Both the position numbers and the translations under genes were made by a program. From Capitella teleta (lineage: Eukaryota > Annelida > Polychaeta > Capitellidae): a DNA stretch of 64,000 nucleotides. The DNA is taken from the NCBI GenBank assembly GCA_000328365.1, contig KB305766.1:512130-576129 (forward strand), in the 5' to 3' direction. Under the pieces are notes generated by a model that saw nothing but the letters and a program-made list of their open reading frames with translations, had not been told where the DNA came from and searched no databases. The stretch's first letter is position 1; each line of letters opens with the position of its first letter. Shown here piece by piece: positions 36,451-46,764 of this stretch.

Positions 36451-39400
36451 TTCAAAAGTGATGACCCGAATATCAAGATTAATCTTATGAAATTCAGCAT
36501 GCAGTGGTGACAGAAGAATAAACCTCACTTCAATCACTGGGAGTCGCTGGTAGTAATATAAAGGATACACGGCATGCATAAGATCGGTTGACAAATAGAG
36601 GCATATAGCACATTACCAGTAACTTGTTATTCATATATTCACCTTTCTTCACTTCTTCCTTTTTCTTTACTTTCTTCTTCCCAAAACACGAACACACCAT
36701 ACTACTTCAATCACAGGAACTATGAAAAAAATTCCATGAACAACTAATCTTCTAATTCCGACTTGCTTCAAAATTGAAGTGAGACCATCTCAGAAGAGGC
36801 CTTCAAACCAAACTGTTTCTCTTTCTGTCGAAACAGCAGAATAAAAGGTTGTTATTCGCATATTTCTTTTCCTCCTTCATTATCTCAAAGCTATTTTTCA
36901 GGGATCCGTAGTAAGGTGGAAGCAACGAGGAAAAAAATGCGGAGAAACATCAAAAGTGTAAATGAACTGGAACTGCACGATGCAGAGCAAGCCAGCATCG
37001 ATAATGCTGCTCACTTCTAGTTGGTTGTCATAACAACGGTTTGAGAAGAGAAGCGTTTGTTCACAGTGTTGCTTACGGTCAATGTTAATCTATCGGGCGT
37101 TTTATGTTATGGGGTATTCTCAACTGTGGGATTATTTAGCGGATTGCATAATACGAAAATGGATAATGGTCTGTTATTGACTTATGGTTGTTACAACGTG
37201 TGCTTATTCAGTCTGTAGTCGATGTACCGGTGACACAGCTAGTACATTATTGTATAACTGTGAAGTCATATTTGAGCGCATATTATTACTAAATTATTAT
37301 TGCTAAATGAGCGTTCATTTATTTTAATTTAGGTTGATGCACGACAGGATAGTTTTATTACAGCATTATATGAATAATATTATTCACAACTTCAAAATCA
37401 CAGATTCACGAGCTCTATTTTCACACTGAAAACATTTCCAAGCTCGATTAGACGATTAGATTAATAAAAATGAGGTTGTTTCAACTTTCAAGTCAATGAA
37501 ATATGATGAGCGATGGATAAGATCACATGTACGAAGCCACCCCACAGGAAGGGTCGTTGGAAAGCCAGCAGGCATTGGTTGTTGCATCGAAGAATATTAC
37601 ATAATTTTATTGTACTATGGATGGTTTCCTTTCTGTGTTCTGTTATTCTTTCTTTCTCATGTATAATTTCTAGATGGCACACAGTAAATATATCCAGGAC
37701 TTTCCTGGTGAGTTTGAAAAAAAAAGTGAAAAAAACAACTGATAAAATTATTATAAAAGTGACCGCACGTACAGATTACATCACCGTGTGTATAAATGAT
37801 CGCTTAAGATCATGTGATATTGAGAGCAATGGTGGAACTCACCTGGTGATGACCTCGATGAGAAGCGTGACCTGTACGAGAGAGTGGCGATCTCAGCCAC
37901 AGCAATGAGGACTTGATATTCGAATGAATTGCTCACTTCATTGAATGATTTCTTCAAAATACGTTGTACATTATCACTTCTGTGTAGTGCGAGTCACATA
38001 GAATGTATGCACGGCCAGATGCATTTGCGCAATTTGATATTCATATTGGCACCGATTGGTCAGATTGGCAAATAGTCAGGTTAATTCATAATGGATGTAT
38101 CAATCTTATAATTATTTACTCTATATAAGTTGTGCATAACAAACAATCGTTTTCCAATGCGTTGCTAGCGGTCGATGTTAGCATTGAATTGATCTCAATT
38201 GAAGTGCAATAAATTACTGGAATCAGCATTATCAGGAGAAAGTAAAAGTGAGACATAGTGAGGCCTATTTTGATGAATACGGATATGGCGTCTATGACAT
38301 TTAAAGAATGCCGAGTGATAATCCAAATCAGTGTGAAATGAAATTATATTATTATATGAGAAATATTGAATGTATAACCAATGTTGCACATGTATCAGAA
38401 TTACGCATTCGCGTCAACACAAGATACTGGCTTAAATCGTAACTTGGTGCACGTAGGCCTATTTGTATATTCACAAAATTATAAAGAATTTGAATGCAAA
38501 TGCATAATAATAGATTGGGCAAGTTTTGACTTTTCCGGATCTCGGTAGCTCATTCTGACTACCTCATTTAACAATCGCCGATCGCTGATGAAATGAATCA
38601 CGATCTCTAACTTACTCTATGCTCTTTCAATTATGATCATTCGTAATGAATAAACATTTAACTCACGATTCCCAGCTCCGCTTCGAATGCAGTCGATATT
38701 CCACTTCTTTTTCGGCTTCATCTGAAGCGGTTCTGCACATGACCTAATTGTCACACAGTGTTTGGCTATTTCCAGCACTTGTCATTTCGTCGCATTGCGA
38801 AGGGAGTTCGCATTGCCTCAACCGCAGATGCGTTCTGATTTACGAGTCAATTGCCTCGCACGTGGCCTTGAAAATCATGACGTGATTGAGTTGCAAATGT
38901 ATAACAACACCATCAGTGTGGACGTCTGAATCATATTTCATGTGTCCCTCTCACTTAAAAGGCAGGCTTATATTGACTTATTGAGTTCTTAAAATCCATG
39001 CTGAATACGCTCACACTACATACTGCGGTCATCGTCTCTGACATCCTGTTGACGTTATGTTGGTAACATATACTCGGTCCTAAAACAAGTTATGGGACCT
39101 TCCTAGTCATTACTGGTCGTCACCCAATGAACGTTAATTTGAATAATTTCACAGAATTCTGGAGGTTTCCGAGGCCACAGCACCGTAATGATCTACTTTG
39201 ATTGAAAATTCTATGAGTGTAATATCTGTCTATTTGCTTAATGTGTTCGTTTAACGTTTTAATTATATTTATGTCATTTGGGAATGTGTGCTCCTTAATA
39301 GGAGGCCTGTGTTCACAAACCTAATTCCACAAAAACTATCAAGGCCGAACTCATACATAAGGGCGAGCTGGTCCCATCGATGAATTGGAGATTAGTGGTT

Positions 39401-39567
39401 AGTGCAATGATTATTACACCTGTTGCCCGCCTTGCATGCAGTACAACGTACAATAGTGATCGCTATGATCGACGAATACCTGTTTCACGGGGAATTGGGC
39501 ATAACGTCAACCATAATGACGTCGATGCGTCATAATGTAGGCCTGTCGAAGCAAGAGCCCACCAAAG

Positions 39568-39601
39568 CAAAGAAGGTGTTGACCTTCCAACACCTTCTTT
39601 G
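39568..39601. repeat. Perfect 14-bp inverted repeat with 6-nt loop
   Basis: CAAAGAAGGTGTTG is followed by ACCTTC and its exact complement. Just downstream GATCATAACGC(C/T)ACATGG occurs twice 40 bp apart (about 39606 and 39646). Confidence 0.9.
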
Positions 39602-39983
39602 TTGGGATCATAACGCCACATGGAAGCGATGAATGGCGTTGGAGATCATAACGCTACATGGCGCTGAGACCCCGGAGCCGATTGTAATTGGCCAGAATCG
39701 GCTGGCTGAAGTAAAAATGACCGGCTATCTGCTTAAGCCGCTCCATCAATCAGAGATATCGGCTCAGCATTACGATCGGCGGCTAGCAGCGGCTTGAAGT
39801 AGCTTGGCAATGGTTGCTATAACATTTTATATGTATAATGATGCCAGAAGTTAATACAAATGAGTGTACATACTCTGCATATACTACTATATACTGATGT
39901 GGTGATTTTAAGATCGAACGATTTCCAAATCCTATAAATGTCTCACTTAATTAGCCTACACTCTTGCTTTACTCAAGTTACTT

Positions 39984-40003
39984 TTGGTCCACTCTGTATA
40001 TAT
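39984..40003. mobile_element. Solitary MITE end
   Basis: ACTTTTGGTCCACTCTGTA matches the terminal repeat of the MITE at 48379-49203 (TACTTTTGGCCCACTCTG plus TA) with one difference. No second end was found within a few hundred bases, so this is a remnant. Confidence 0.5.
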
Positions 40004-40608
40004 TGCAGACATATCGTTTTGTTGTTGCTTTAAAAGGCATTCATGTTTCTTATTTAACCGAAATTGAACCCCAAAATGTGGTTTCTTTACCGGAATTATT
40101 TGTGCAGCTAACACTAACTAATAGTAGCTAATCAACTAACTTAGGTCAGAGTCGCACTGAATTTCCTCCGCAATTTACAACAAACAGGATTAAACACAGA
40201 CTGCCGATCAAAATTTGAAAGAAAAAAAGTCGGGATTGACCAATATAGTATATTTCTGGTCTCTGATGGAATGATTTTCCACTTTGCGGTGTATCTCTGT
40301 GAAATGAAGTGCTGGTGCGACGTATCCGAGTAAATTCCCCTTGGTCCCTTAATTACGAATTACGAATCTCTGGATCACCTTTACATACGAGCTATTAATT
40401 GTGAACTATTGCACTTCTTCCCCTTGTTATCTATAATTATTGTGGGTTTTTTTGTTTTGTTTTTTTTTGTTTTGTTTTGTTTTTTCGCAACCAATGATAT
40501 AAATTGCACCATTTTTTCGGTGTGGGTGCGTCCCCTGGGAAGACGAACATGCGGTCATTGCATGGAACAATGAGATAAGCCAGTCGTTATCTGATAACCA
40601 CCGATTCG

Positions 40609-40622
40609 GATATATATAAATA
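40609..40622 (+). promoter_or_regulatory. TATA box of phospholipase B gene
   Basis: TATATATAAATA ends about 55 bp before the start codon at 40677. This is a strong core-promoter candidate that implies a very short 5' leader. Confidence 0.55.
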
Positions 40623-40676
40623 GCGGTCGGACTTGCCTTCCAACTGGTCAACGCCGGTCAGTCGGCCATTGTGAGG

Positions 40677-43036
40677 ATGAACTTCGTGTGGGTCGCTGCT
40701 TATTTCCTTGGATCAGCGTCTGCAGCTTCCTTCCCTCAGGAAAATGACATCGAATTCCCAGGTAAGCACCACCATCTACTCACATCATTATTCATTACTG
40801 ATGCATTTTCATTACTTAGTGTGTTCCTGACTTAACGTTATAACCAGGTAGAAAATTAAAAAAAAAAAAAACAATTTTGGCGCCATAACTAATTTTTCTC
40901 TATAGATGCCCAGGTAGAAGGAATCTTCCGCACGTTGAAAGACAGAGCCGACCACAACGCTACATTCAAAGCAATCTTGGACGCCCATCTTGCCAAATAT
41001 GACTCGCACAACGACCTCTACTCAGTTAGTATTTATTGACTTGATGATGAAATCGACACCGGATTCCTTTCTCAGACTGCGATCAACTTCGAATGCAATT
41101 TAACTGCATCAGCATCTAAGCCGACAACAGGTTAAATTTGCTTTGTCAATTCATTCAATAAGAATTTTCCTAAACGTCATTTCAGCCCATGAAGTGAGGC
41201 CTAGTGACATCAACGTGATTGGAGCGATTGGTGATTCTATTACGGTGAGCCAATCAGCGTCGTGCATTTGCGTGGCTTATAACTGCATAACCAACTCGTA
41301 AATTTATATGAAGCGTTTCATATCCTCCGATCTTGCAGGCCGGTTTTGGCATCACAGCTACGAACATTCTACAAGTTCTGAGGAACGACCGACACTTATC
41401 TTGGATGTAAGTTTAAGAGGATAGATGAACTCAATCCTGATTTGGAATCCTCGTAATCAACCAGAACTGGTGGATTGAAGTCGCTGGATGAAGGGGTGGT
41501 GACATTGACAAGTATAACACCTGCTTTACGAGCTCAATATTCCAAATACTTTTGTCTCTTTCGCCTCTCAAGACATCCTCCGCAAGTTCAATGCTGGTCT
41601 AACTGGATACTCGTACGCACGGAGCCTTTCCGGAAGCAAGAAAGCAGGGCTCAATTTGTCGGTTGGGGGCGCAGTTGCTGCGTTAGTAGGCCTAGGCGGA
41701 TATTGTTTTAAATGAAGAAGATATTATATATGGTATTGGTTATAGAGATCTTGATGGACAAGCAAAACGCTTGATTGGAAAGATGAAAGACTCGATGTAC
41801 GGTGTGGACTGGGAGAATGACTGGAAACTCATCAGTTTGCTCATCGGTGGTAATGACTTGTGCCGGTATTGCAAGAGGCAGGTGACTAGTTTGATAACTC
41901 AACATTATAAATGCATAAAAGGTTTCCTATTTTTCTCAGGAGAAGTACAGCCCGGAGAGTTTCGCAGCAAACATCAAAAGTGCGCTAGATATTCTCCATG
42001 CTGAAATGCCAAAGACTATCGTGGTTTTGTCCAACATTTTTGACATCACACCTTTGCCGGCGTTCAGTGATGGCATTATCTGCGACATTGTTCAAACGTA
42101 TGTCCTAGTGTATCAAAACAGCAAAGATTATCAGTCTTGGATCGTACAATGTGCCATCGTTATTTGAAAGATATTGTTTGTGTTATTTTGCATTGCGTAC
42201 TTACATGGAGGTTTAATCGTTAATGTCTATTTCTTACTATGACGTAATATGTCTATTCAGGGCTGTGTGCAGCTGTGCCAAAAAGAAGGACCAAATGCAG
42301 GAAGCTCACAGAGCGTACACCAAACGCGTGAATGACGTCATCAACAGTGGAAGATATGACCGCGGACGCCAAGACTTCACAGTTGTTTTGATGCCTCAAT
42401 TCGAGGACGCCATGCCACCAAACATCGTTAGTTTATTACTATCAAGTCAATATAAACTGGTTGTGATGATTACATTCAACGGTAGGCCTCTCGACTGACC
42501 TAATTACACGTAAGCCTCTCGACTGACCTAATTACACGTAAGCCTCTCGACTGACCTAATTAAGCCTACTGTTGCAATCTTAACCAATTTCCATATCGTT
42601 ATGAAGTCGCAATTCCACCAACTCATTGAATATGCCTCATTCATAGCAGAAAGGCGCCGCGATAACCCAATGCTTCGAGGTCTTTAATGATAAAGCAACG
42701 CTCTCATATTCACAGCCTGGCAGTGATGAACCGGACCAGGCGTTCTGGGCTCCCGACTGCTTCCACCCTGGAAGGAAGGCTCACTTCGCCATGGCAACAA
42801 GCACGTGGAATCAAATGGTGAACCTCTTATAACAGAATCAGACAAACATGTAATATACATCTTCGTCTAGTTTGAACCAGTTGGAGAGAAGAGGACGTCC
42901 CTCGACTGGCAGATCGGCTCAAATCTAGTGTGCCCTACTGAGGTATGGTGTATCCTTCTCTCTGACTGATTGATTAATTGTTACATCATTGCAGAATGAC
43001 CCATACATCAAAACGCTCCTCAACAGCAAGCGATGA
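40677..43036 (+). CDS. Phospholipase B1-like secreted esterase (GDSL/SGNH)
   Basis: Hydrolyses acyl chains of phospholipids or related esters, secreted or at the cell surface. Thirteen exons in continuous phase give 405 aa: 40677-40761, 40906-41024, 41076-41130, 41186-41244, 41339-41406, 41465-41511, 41573-41681, 41746-41881, 41940-42097, 42261-42426, 42716-42817, 42871-42942, 42995-43036. MNFVWVAAYFLGSASAA is a signal peptide. The catalytic blocks are GAIGDSIT (nucleophile Ser104), LIGGNDLC (Asn217) and APDCFHPG (Asp348, His351), matching PLB1 order, and VRPSDINV precedes the GDS block as in PLB1. It has one catalytic unit; mammalian PLB1 has four tandem repeats and a membrane anchor, and no C-terminal anchor is visible here (ends LLNSKR). 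The gene is convergent with the stress-protein gene about 500 bp downstream. Confidence 0.92.
42485..42568 (+). repeat. 28-bp tandem repeat in phospholipase intron
   Basis: GCCTCTCGACTGACCTAATT recurs about 2.7 times with a 28-bp period in the intron after exon 10. The copies are almost identical, so the expansion is recent. Confidence 0.9.
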
Positions 43037-43474
43037 GCAGTGGTCGACGAAGACATCTTTTACAACTATTCACCTGAGATAATATTTTATAACAGAAATA
43101 TACCTTGAATCCAAGATGTGTTTGTGATAGTTAACCATGAAGAAACGTGAGAAGATCACTGATTGTTTGTGTCGCTGGTTAAGAGAAGAGCCCATCGATA
43201 CACTGCATATTGTGGGAGACAGGGTGCGGTATCGAGTCTTGATCGACAACGCGAATAAGCAAGACACATAGAAGAAGAACCATGAATGGTTTACTGATCT
43301 ATATGGTCTATGGCTATAGGCAGTGCACATGCTTGTGATATGAATAACGAAACATGTTTGTAGTATTATTTATGATTAGGCCTAATTAATGAATTGAATA
43401 CGGGAGTTACGAAGCAGTCTTTCCCACCTCCACCTTTTCAACAAATGAAGCAAAACAAATGAAACAAATGTTTA

Positions 43475-43480
43475 AATAAA
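43475..43480 (+). terminator. Candidate poly(A) signal of phospholipase gene
   Basis: AATAAA about 440 nt past the stop codon, just before the 3' end of the opposing stress-protein gene. Confidence 0.4.
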
Positions 43481-43540
43481 AAATCACCAACGTTTAATTT
43501 TTCTCCTACAGTAAGCAAAAGTCGAAACCGGAAGTGGTTA

Positions 43541-46027
43541 TCAGGGAGCCACTTCATCCTTTCTCTTGCGGACCACGATGACAGGGATGTCAGCGTTCTT
43601 GATCAAGTGGTCACTCACGCTGCCCAGAATAGCTTTCTTGATGGCGGACCGACCACGTGTGCCCATCACGATGCAGAAAGCCTTTTCTTCCCTGGCTGTC
43701 TCCAAGATGGTTTGTCCTGGGGTCTTACTTGGTACAGAGAGAACTGTCCCTCTCATCTGAAAAATAAGAGTTTGGCTTCATAAAGCAGAGCAATCATTCA
43801 GAACCGAGGTTCCTTAAATCTAAACCAAATTCATGCCTCTGCATTGACAGTGGTAGCTTTTGCCACTTGGGGTTGGGAATAAAGCCTTACTATGTTCCTC
43901 CACTACATTACATTGTACATATTTATCAACCTTGGCCTTAAACAAGCGTTGAGTCGTTGAGACTCTTGCCAAAATGGCGTCTGTGATTTCCAGAGATCTT
44001 GGAGCTTACATTATGTTGCCTCATTTTGTGCTGGAAACGTTCTTCGAGTTCTGTGATCTTTGAATACTGTTTCTCGGTGGCTTCCTTCATCGAACCTGAT
44101 CTTGCCATCTCTTTCTCTGAAAGCACACAGCATTAGTTACGAAACGCAATGGCCATGCTCTAATGTTTGTCTTTATTTGCGTATTCTATGATCATAAGTC
44201 AGCTGTCGATCTACAAATGAATGGTCACCAGCTTTAAAATTAGTATGCTCTAATTGTTTAGCTAAACGTTTTAAACACGCTGCAGTCTCATTGGTGAAAA
44301 GGTTTGCTGTTTTATACGTCAACTTTAGAATCCAACCTTACTGAGGAAAAAATAACTCGACATTTTTCCTGCGTGTGATATCAGCTCTAAGTATAATATT
44401 ACACCATTCATAATCATAGCCATTTATCTGATCATTCGATTTAAGACATCTGGATACACACAGCTATAGAAAACAACACATAATCAAAAACATTCACTTT
44501 GAATGCTGATTATCATTGTTAACCTGTTTTATATTTGTCTCAAAAGCTATATATTATTTAATTAAGCACCTGTAAGTGTGTTATGACTAAGTCGAGTGTT
44601 ATGATACAATCTAACACTGGGGAATTACGCGGTTATTAGCTACTCACGGGCCTTCTGCATGTCAAACCGCTCTGGGACATGTAAGCAGACAATCTCATTC
44701 GGTTGCCGGTGTAGATATTTGGCATACCCTATTAAGAGAATGATCTATGTTAGCACTATAACATGCAATGCCATAGGGTGTTGGATCACCCCAGGGTAGT
44801 CAATGGCTGAAGGTTAAAGCCAGCATCTTCAGATTCTTCGGATGCTGTTACAAACTCACAAATATTGGGAATGGGGAAGAATATCTTTGATAGTTGATCA
44901 AAGTATTCAATACAAGCATATAAATTATATGCAGTTGAACCAAAGCTCACCAAAGCATGCATCTCAGTGGGCGGATTGAATGGGAAACTCACGTGCTTTC
45001 GTGATGTCAAATCCCTCAGCAATATGCACAAGGATTACCTCATGCTCCGGACGGTGAAAGTACTTAGCAAACCCTGAGGTCAAAGGTCAAAAGAAGGAGG
45101 TCAAGAGAGAAGAGAGAATGAGACGAAAGCAAGATGCAATGTAATTTTTATACAGGGCAAGTGTATCATCTGGGTGATGAACACCACCTTAGCCTTGGAT
45201 GAGGTCAGACACGTGGGGCGCATCACCTGCACGCACTGAACTTGAGTGCTGGACCACAATGTGAGATGGCACGCGACTCAACATTGCGTGAAATACAGCG
45301 AATTCTGCTGTGCAAGCAACGTAAAAGCTTTCGTTTTGGACCAATAAATACGCCATCACTCTGCATGTTTGTGTTCGGTCTGGTTGAGGGCTGAGTTGCA
45401 TGCGGGAGATAGTGGAGTGGAGATTAAAGAGGGCGCGTAGGGATACCTCAAAGATCTCACACAGTCACAGGGGTTGATAAATGGAGTCGGAGGGTTGACT
45501 TGTACAGGTCCACACAGGTGCAAAGGAGGAATGAGGGGGAGAATCAGCATTCCGTGATGTGACATTTGGACCTTTAACCTCAAGGAAGATTCTCAGCTCA
45601 GGTGGTGCTTGAAGGTAATAATGATAATTCAATCCACAGAATTTCTCCTTTAGTACATGTAGAGTTGTATTACAAGAATTATTGCCATGTATTTCCGTGA
45701 TTTTAGAGGTACGCAGAAATTGGTAGCCAACCATTAATATTATTAATCCACCCTGGCCAGGGCACATCTTTTTGAGTGAATAATAATGTAAACAAATGCA
45801 TGCACACAAAATAGCAGAATGAAAGAATGTTGTACATGGTTACTTTACTATGCAACAACCTCACAGTATACATGCAATGTAAATTTTCGATCTTTCCAAT
45901 GAATTAAGATATAATTCAACATAAATAACATTCGCTGTGAATACTTACAATCGAATGCATATTCGGCGTATTCGCTAGAATCCACCGCCAACGCAACAAC
46001 TCTCCGCTCGCCGTCTCCACACGCCAT
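43541..46027 (-). CDS. Universal stress protein (UspA family) with alternative second exons
   Basis: A small cytosolic nucleotide-binding stress protein. The coding exons are 45949-46027, one of two 81-nt alternatives (44993-45073 or 44648-44728), 44010-44116 and 43541-43756; either choice gives 160 aa. The start MACGDGERRVVALAVD is the usual beta1 strand with the Asp that contacts ATP, followed by SSEYAEYAFDW. The last exon has VPSKTPGQTILE and then MGTRGRSAIKKAILGSVS, which fits the ATP-binding G-x2-G-x9-G-S signature, and ends ADIPVIVVRKRK. The ATP-binding subtype is therefore intact. Phases agree at all junctions. The gene lies about 740 bp downstream of the CNBD2-like gene on the same strand and is convergent with the phospholipase gene. 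Confidence 0.92.
44648..44728 (-). CDS. Stress protein alternative exon B (81 nt)
   Basis: Encodes YAKYLHRQPNEIVCLHVPER followed by FDMQKA, flanked by TTAATAG acceptor and GTGAGT donor. It has the same length, entry phase and exit phase as exon A upstream and covers the same helix-strand segment of the Usp fold, so it looks like a duplicated exon used alternatively. The residues differ at about half the positions, so the duplication is old. Confidence 0.8.
44993..45073 (-). CDS. Stress protein alternative exon A (81 nt)
   Basis: Encodes FAKYFHRPEHEVILVHIAEG followed by FDITKA. It has a TGACCTCAG acceptor and GTGAGT donor. It shares the HR-x2-(N/E)E(I/V), LH/VH and G/R-FD-x2-KA positions with exon B, including the beta2 strand that lines the nucleotide pocket. 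Confidence 0.85.
45077..45089 (+). promoter_or_regulatory. Perfect DR1 (AGGTCA-A-AGGTCA) overlapping a 3' splice site
   Basis: On the coding (minus) strand this is TGACCTTTGACCTCAG, the pyrimidine tract and AG of stress-protein exon A. As DNA it is an ideal DR1 nuclear-receptor site. Whether it has either role beyond splicing is inference. Confidence 0.35.
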
Positions 46028-46764
46028 CTTGAAATACCTCCTCTGAAACCCTTTCCCACCTTCTTTCTTTCTTTTAATCACTGTTCTATTTCTATCAGCT
46101 CCTCTAGAAATACGTAGGCGGAACGAGCGCAGGGGAAAAAAACTAACCCGGGATCAGCACATCCCACGGGGCATGCATCTCTGCGCTCACAGAGCCGTTG
46201 TTGTTTCTTTTGCTTAGCAACATTGTGATCAGTAAAGTTAAAATAAGTTGTGTGTAAGGATTTCATACTAAATTCTATGGTTTCATAGTTGTTGCTGTGC
46301 GACCACGCCCACAAGCAGGACCCATCCAGGCAGATCATGATGTAAGGTGTATGTACATACAGATACTACATGTATGTATATACTACATGTATGTACAATA
46401 TTATTGTACATTCATGTACAAACTATGTATAATGGATTCTCTTATTATATAGAGAATTTCGAATGTTTTTGTTAATTGCTGTCACTGAAGAATGTGGTGA
46501 TCCCAAAAGCAACAACTAATGAAGGCAAAGCAAACCATCCCATAATTGCGGTTTTTATTGAAATACATTGTAATCGGGAACAACTTCCATGAAGTCCGCA
46601 GTCGGTATTAAATTACTACATGCACTAATATTGCAATTTGTATTGTGTTAATAAAGAGAAAGGAACTCGCCCTGTCATTGGAATTACGACTCAAACTCGC
46701 ATCCCACCATTCGACAATTCGCTTGTTGAGGTACAATTTAAAGATACGTCAACCAACACTGACG
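46028..46764. other. Intergenic spacer between CNBD2-like and stress-protein genes
   Basis: Contains the stress-protein promoter region (minus strand). A TACTACATGTATGTA word is repeated near 46366 and 46381, inside a TACATGTA-rich palindromic patch. No gene seen. Confidence 0.6.

Noticed and set aside
43541-43756. Stand-alone 71-codon gene starting at ATG 43756
   Set aside because: The ATG falls exactly at a splice acceptor and the segment is the last exon of the stress-protein gene.
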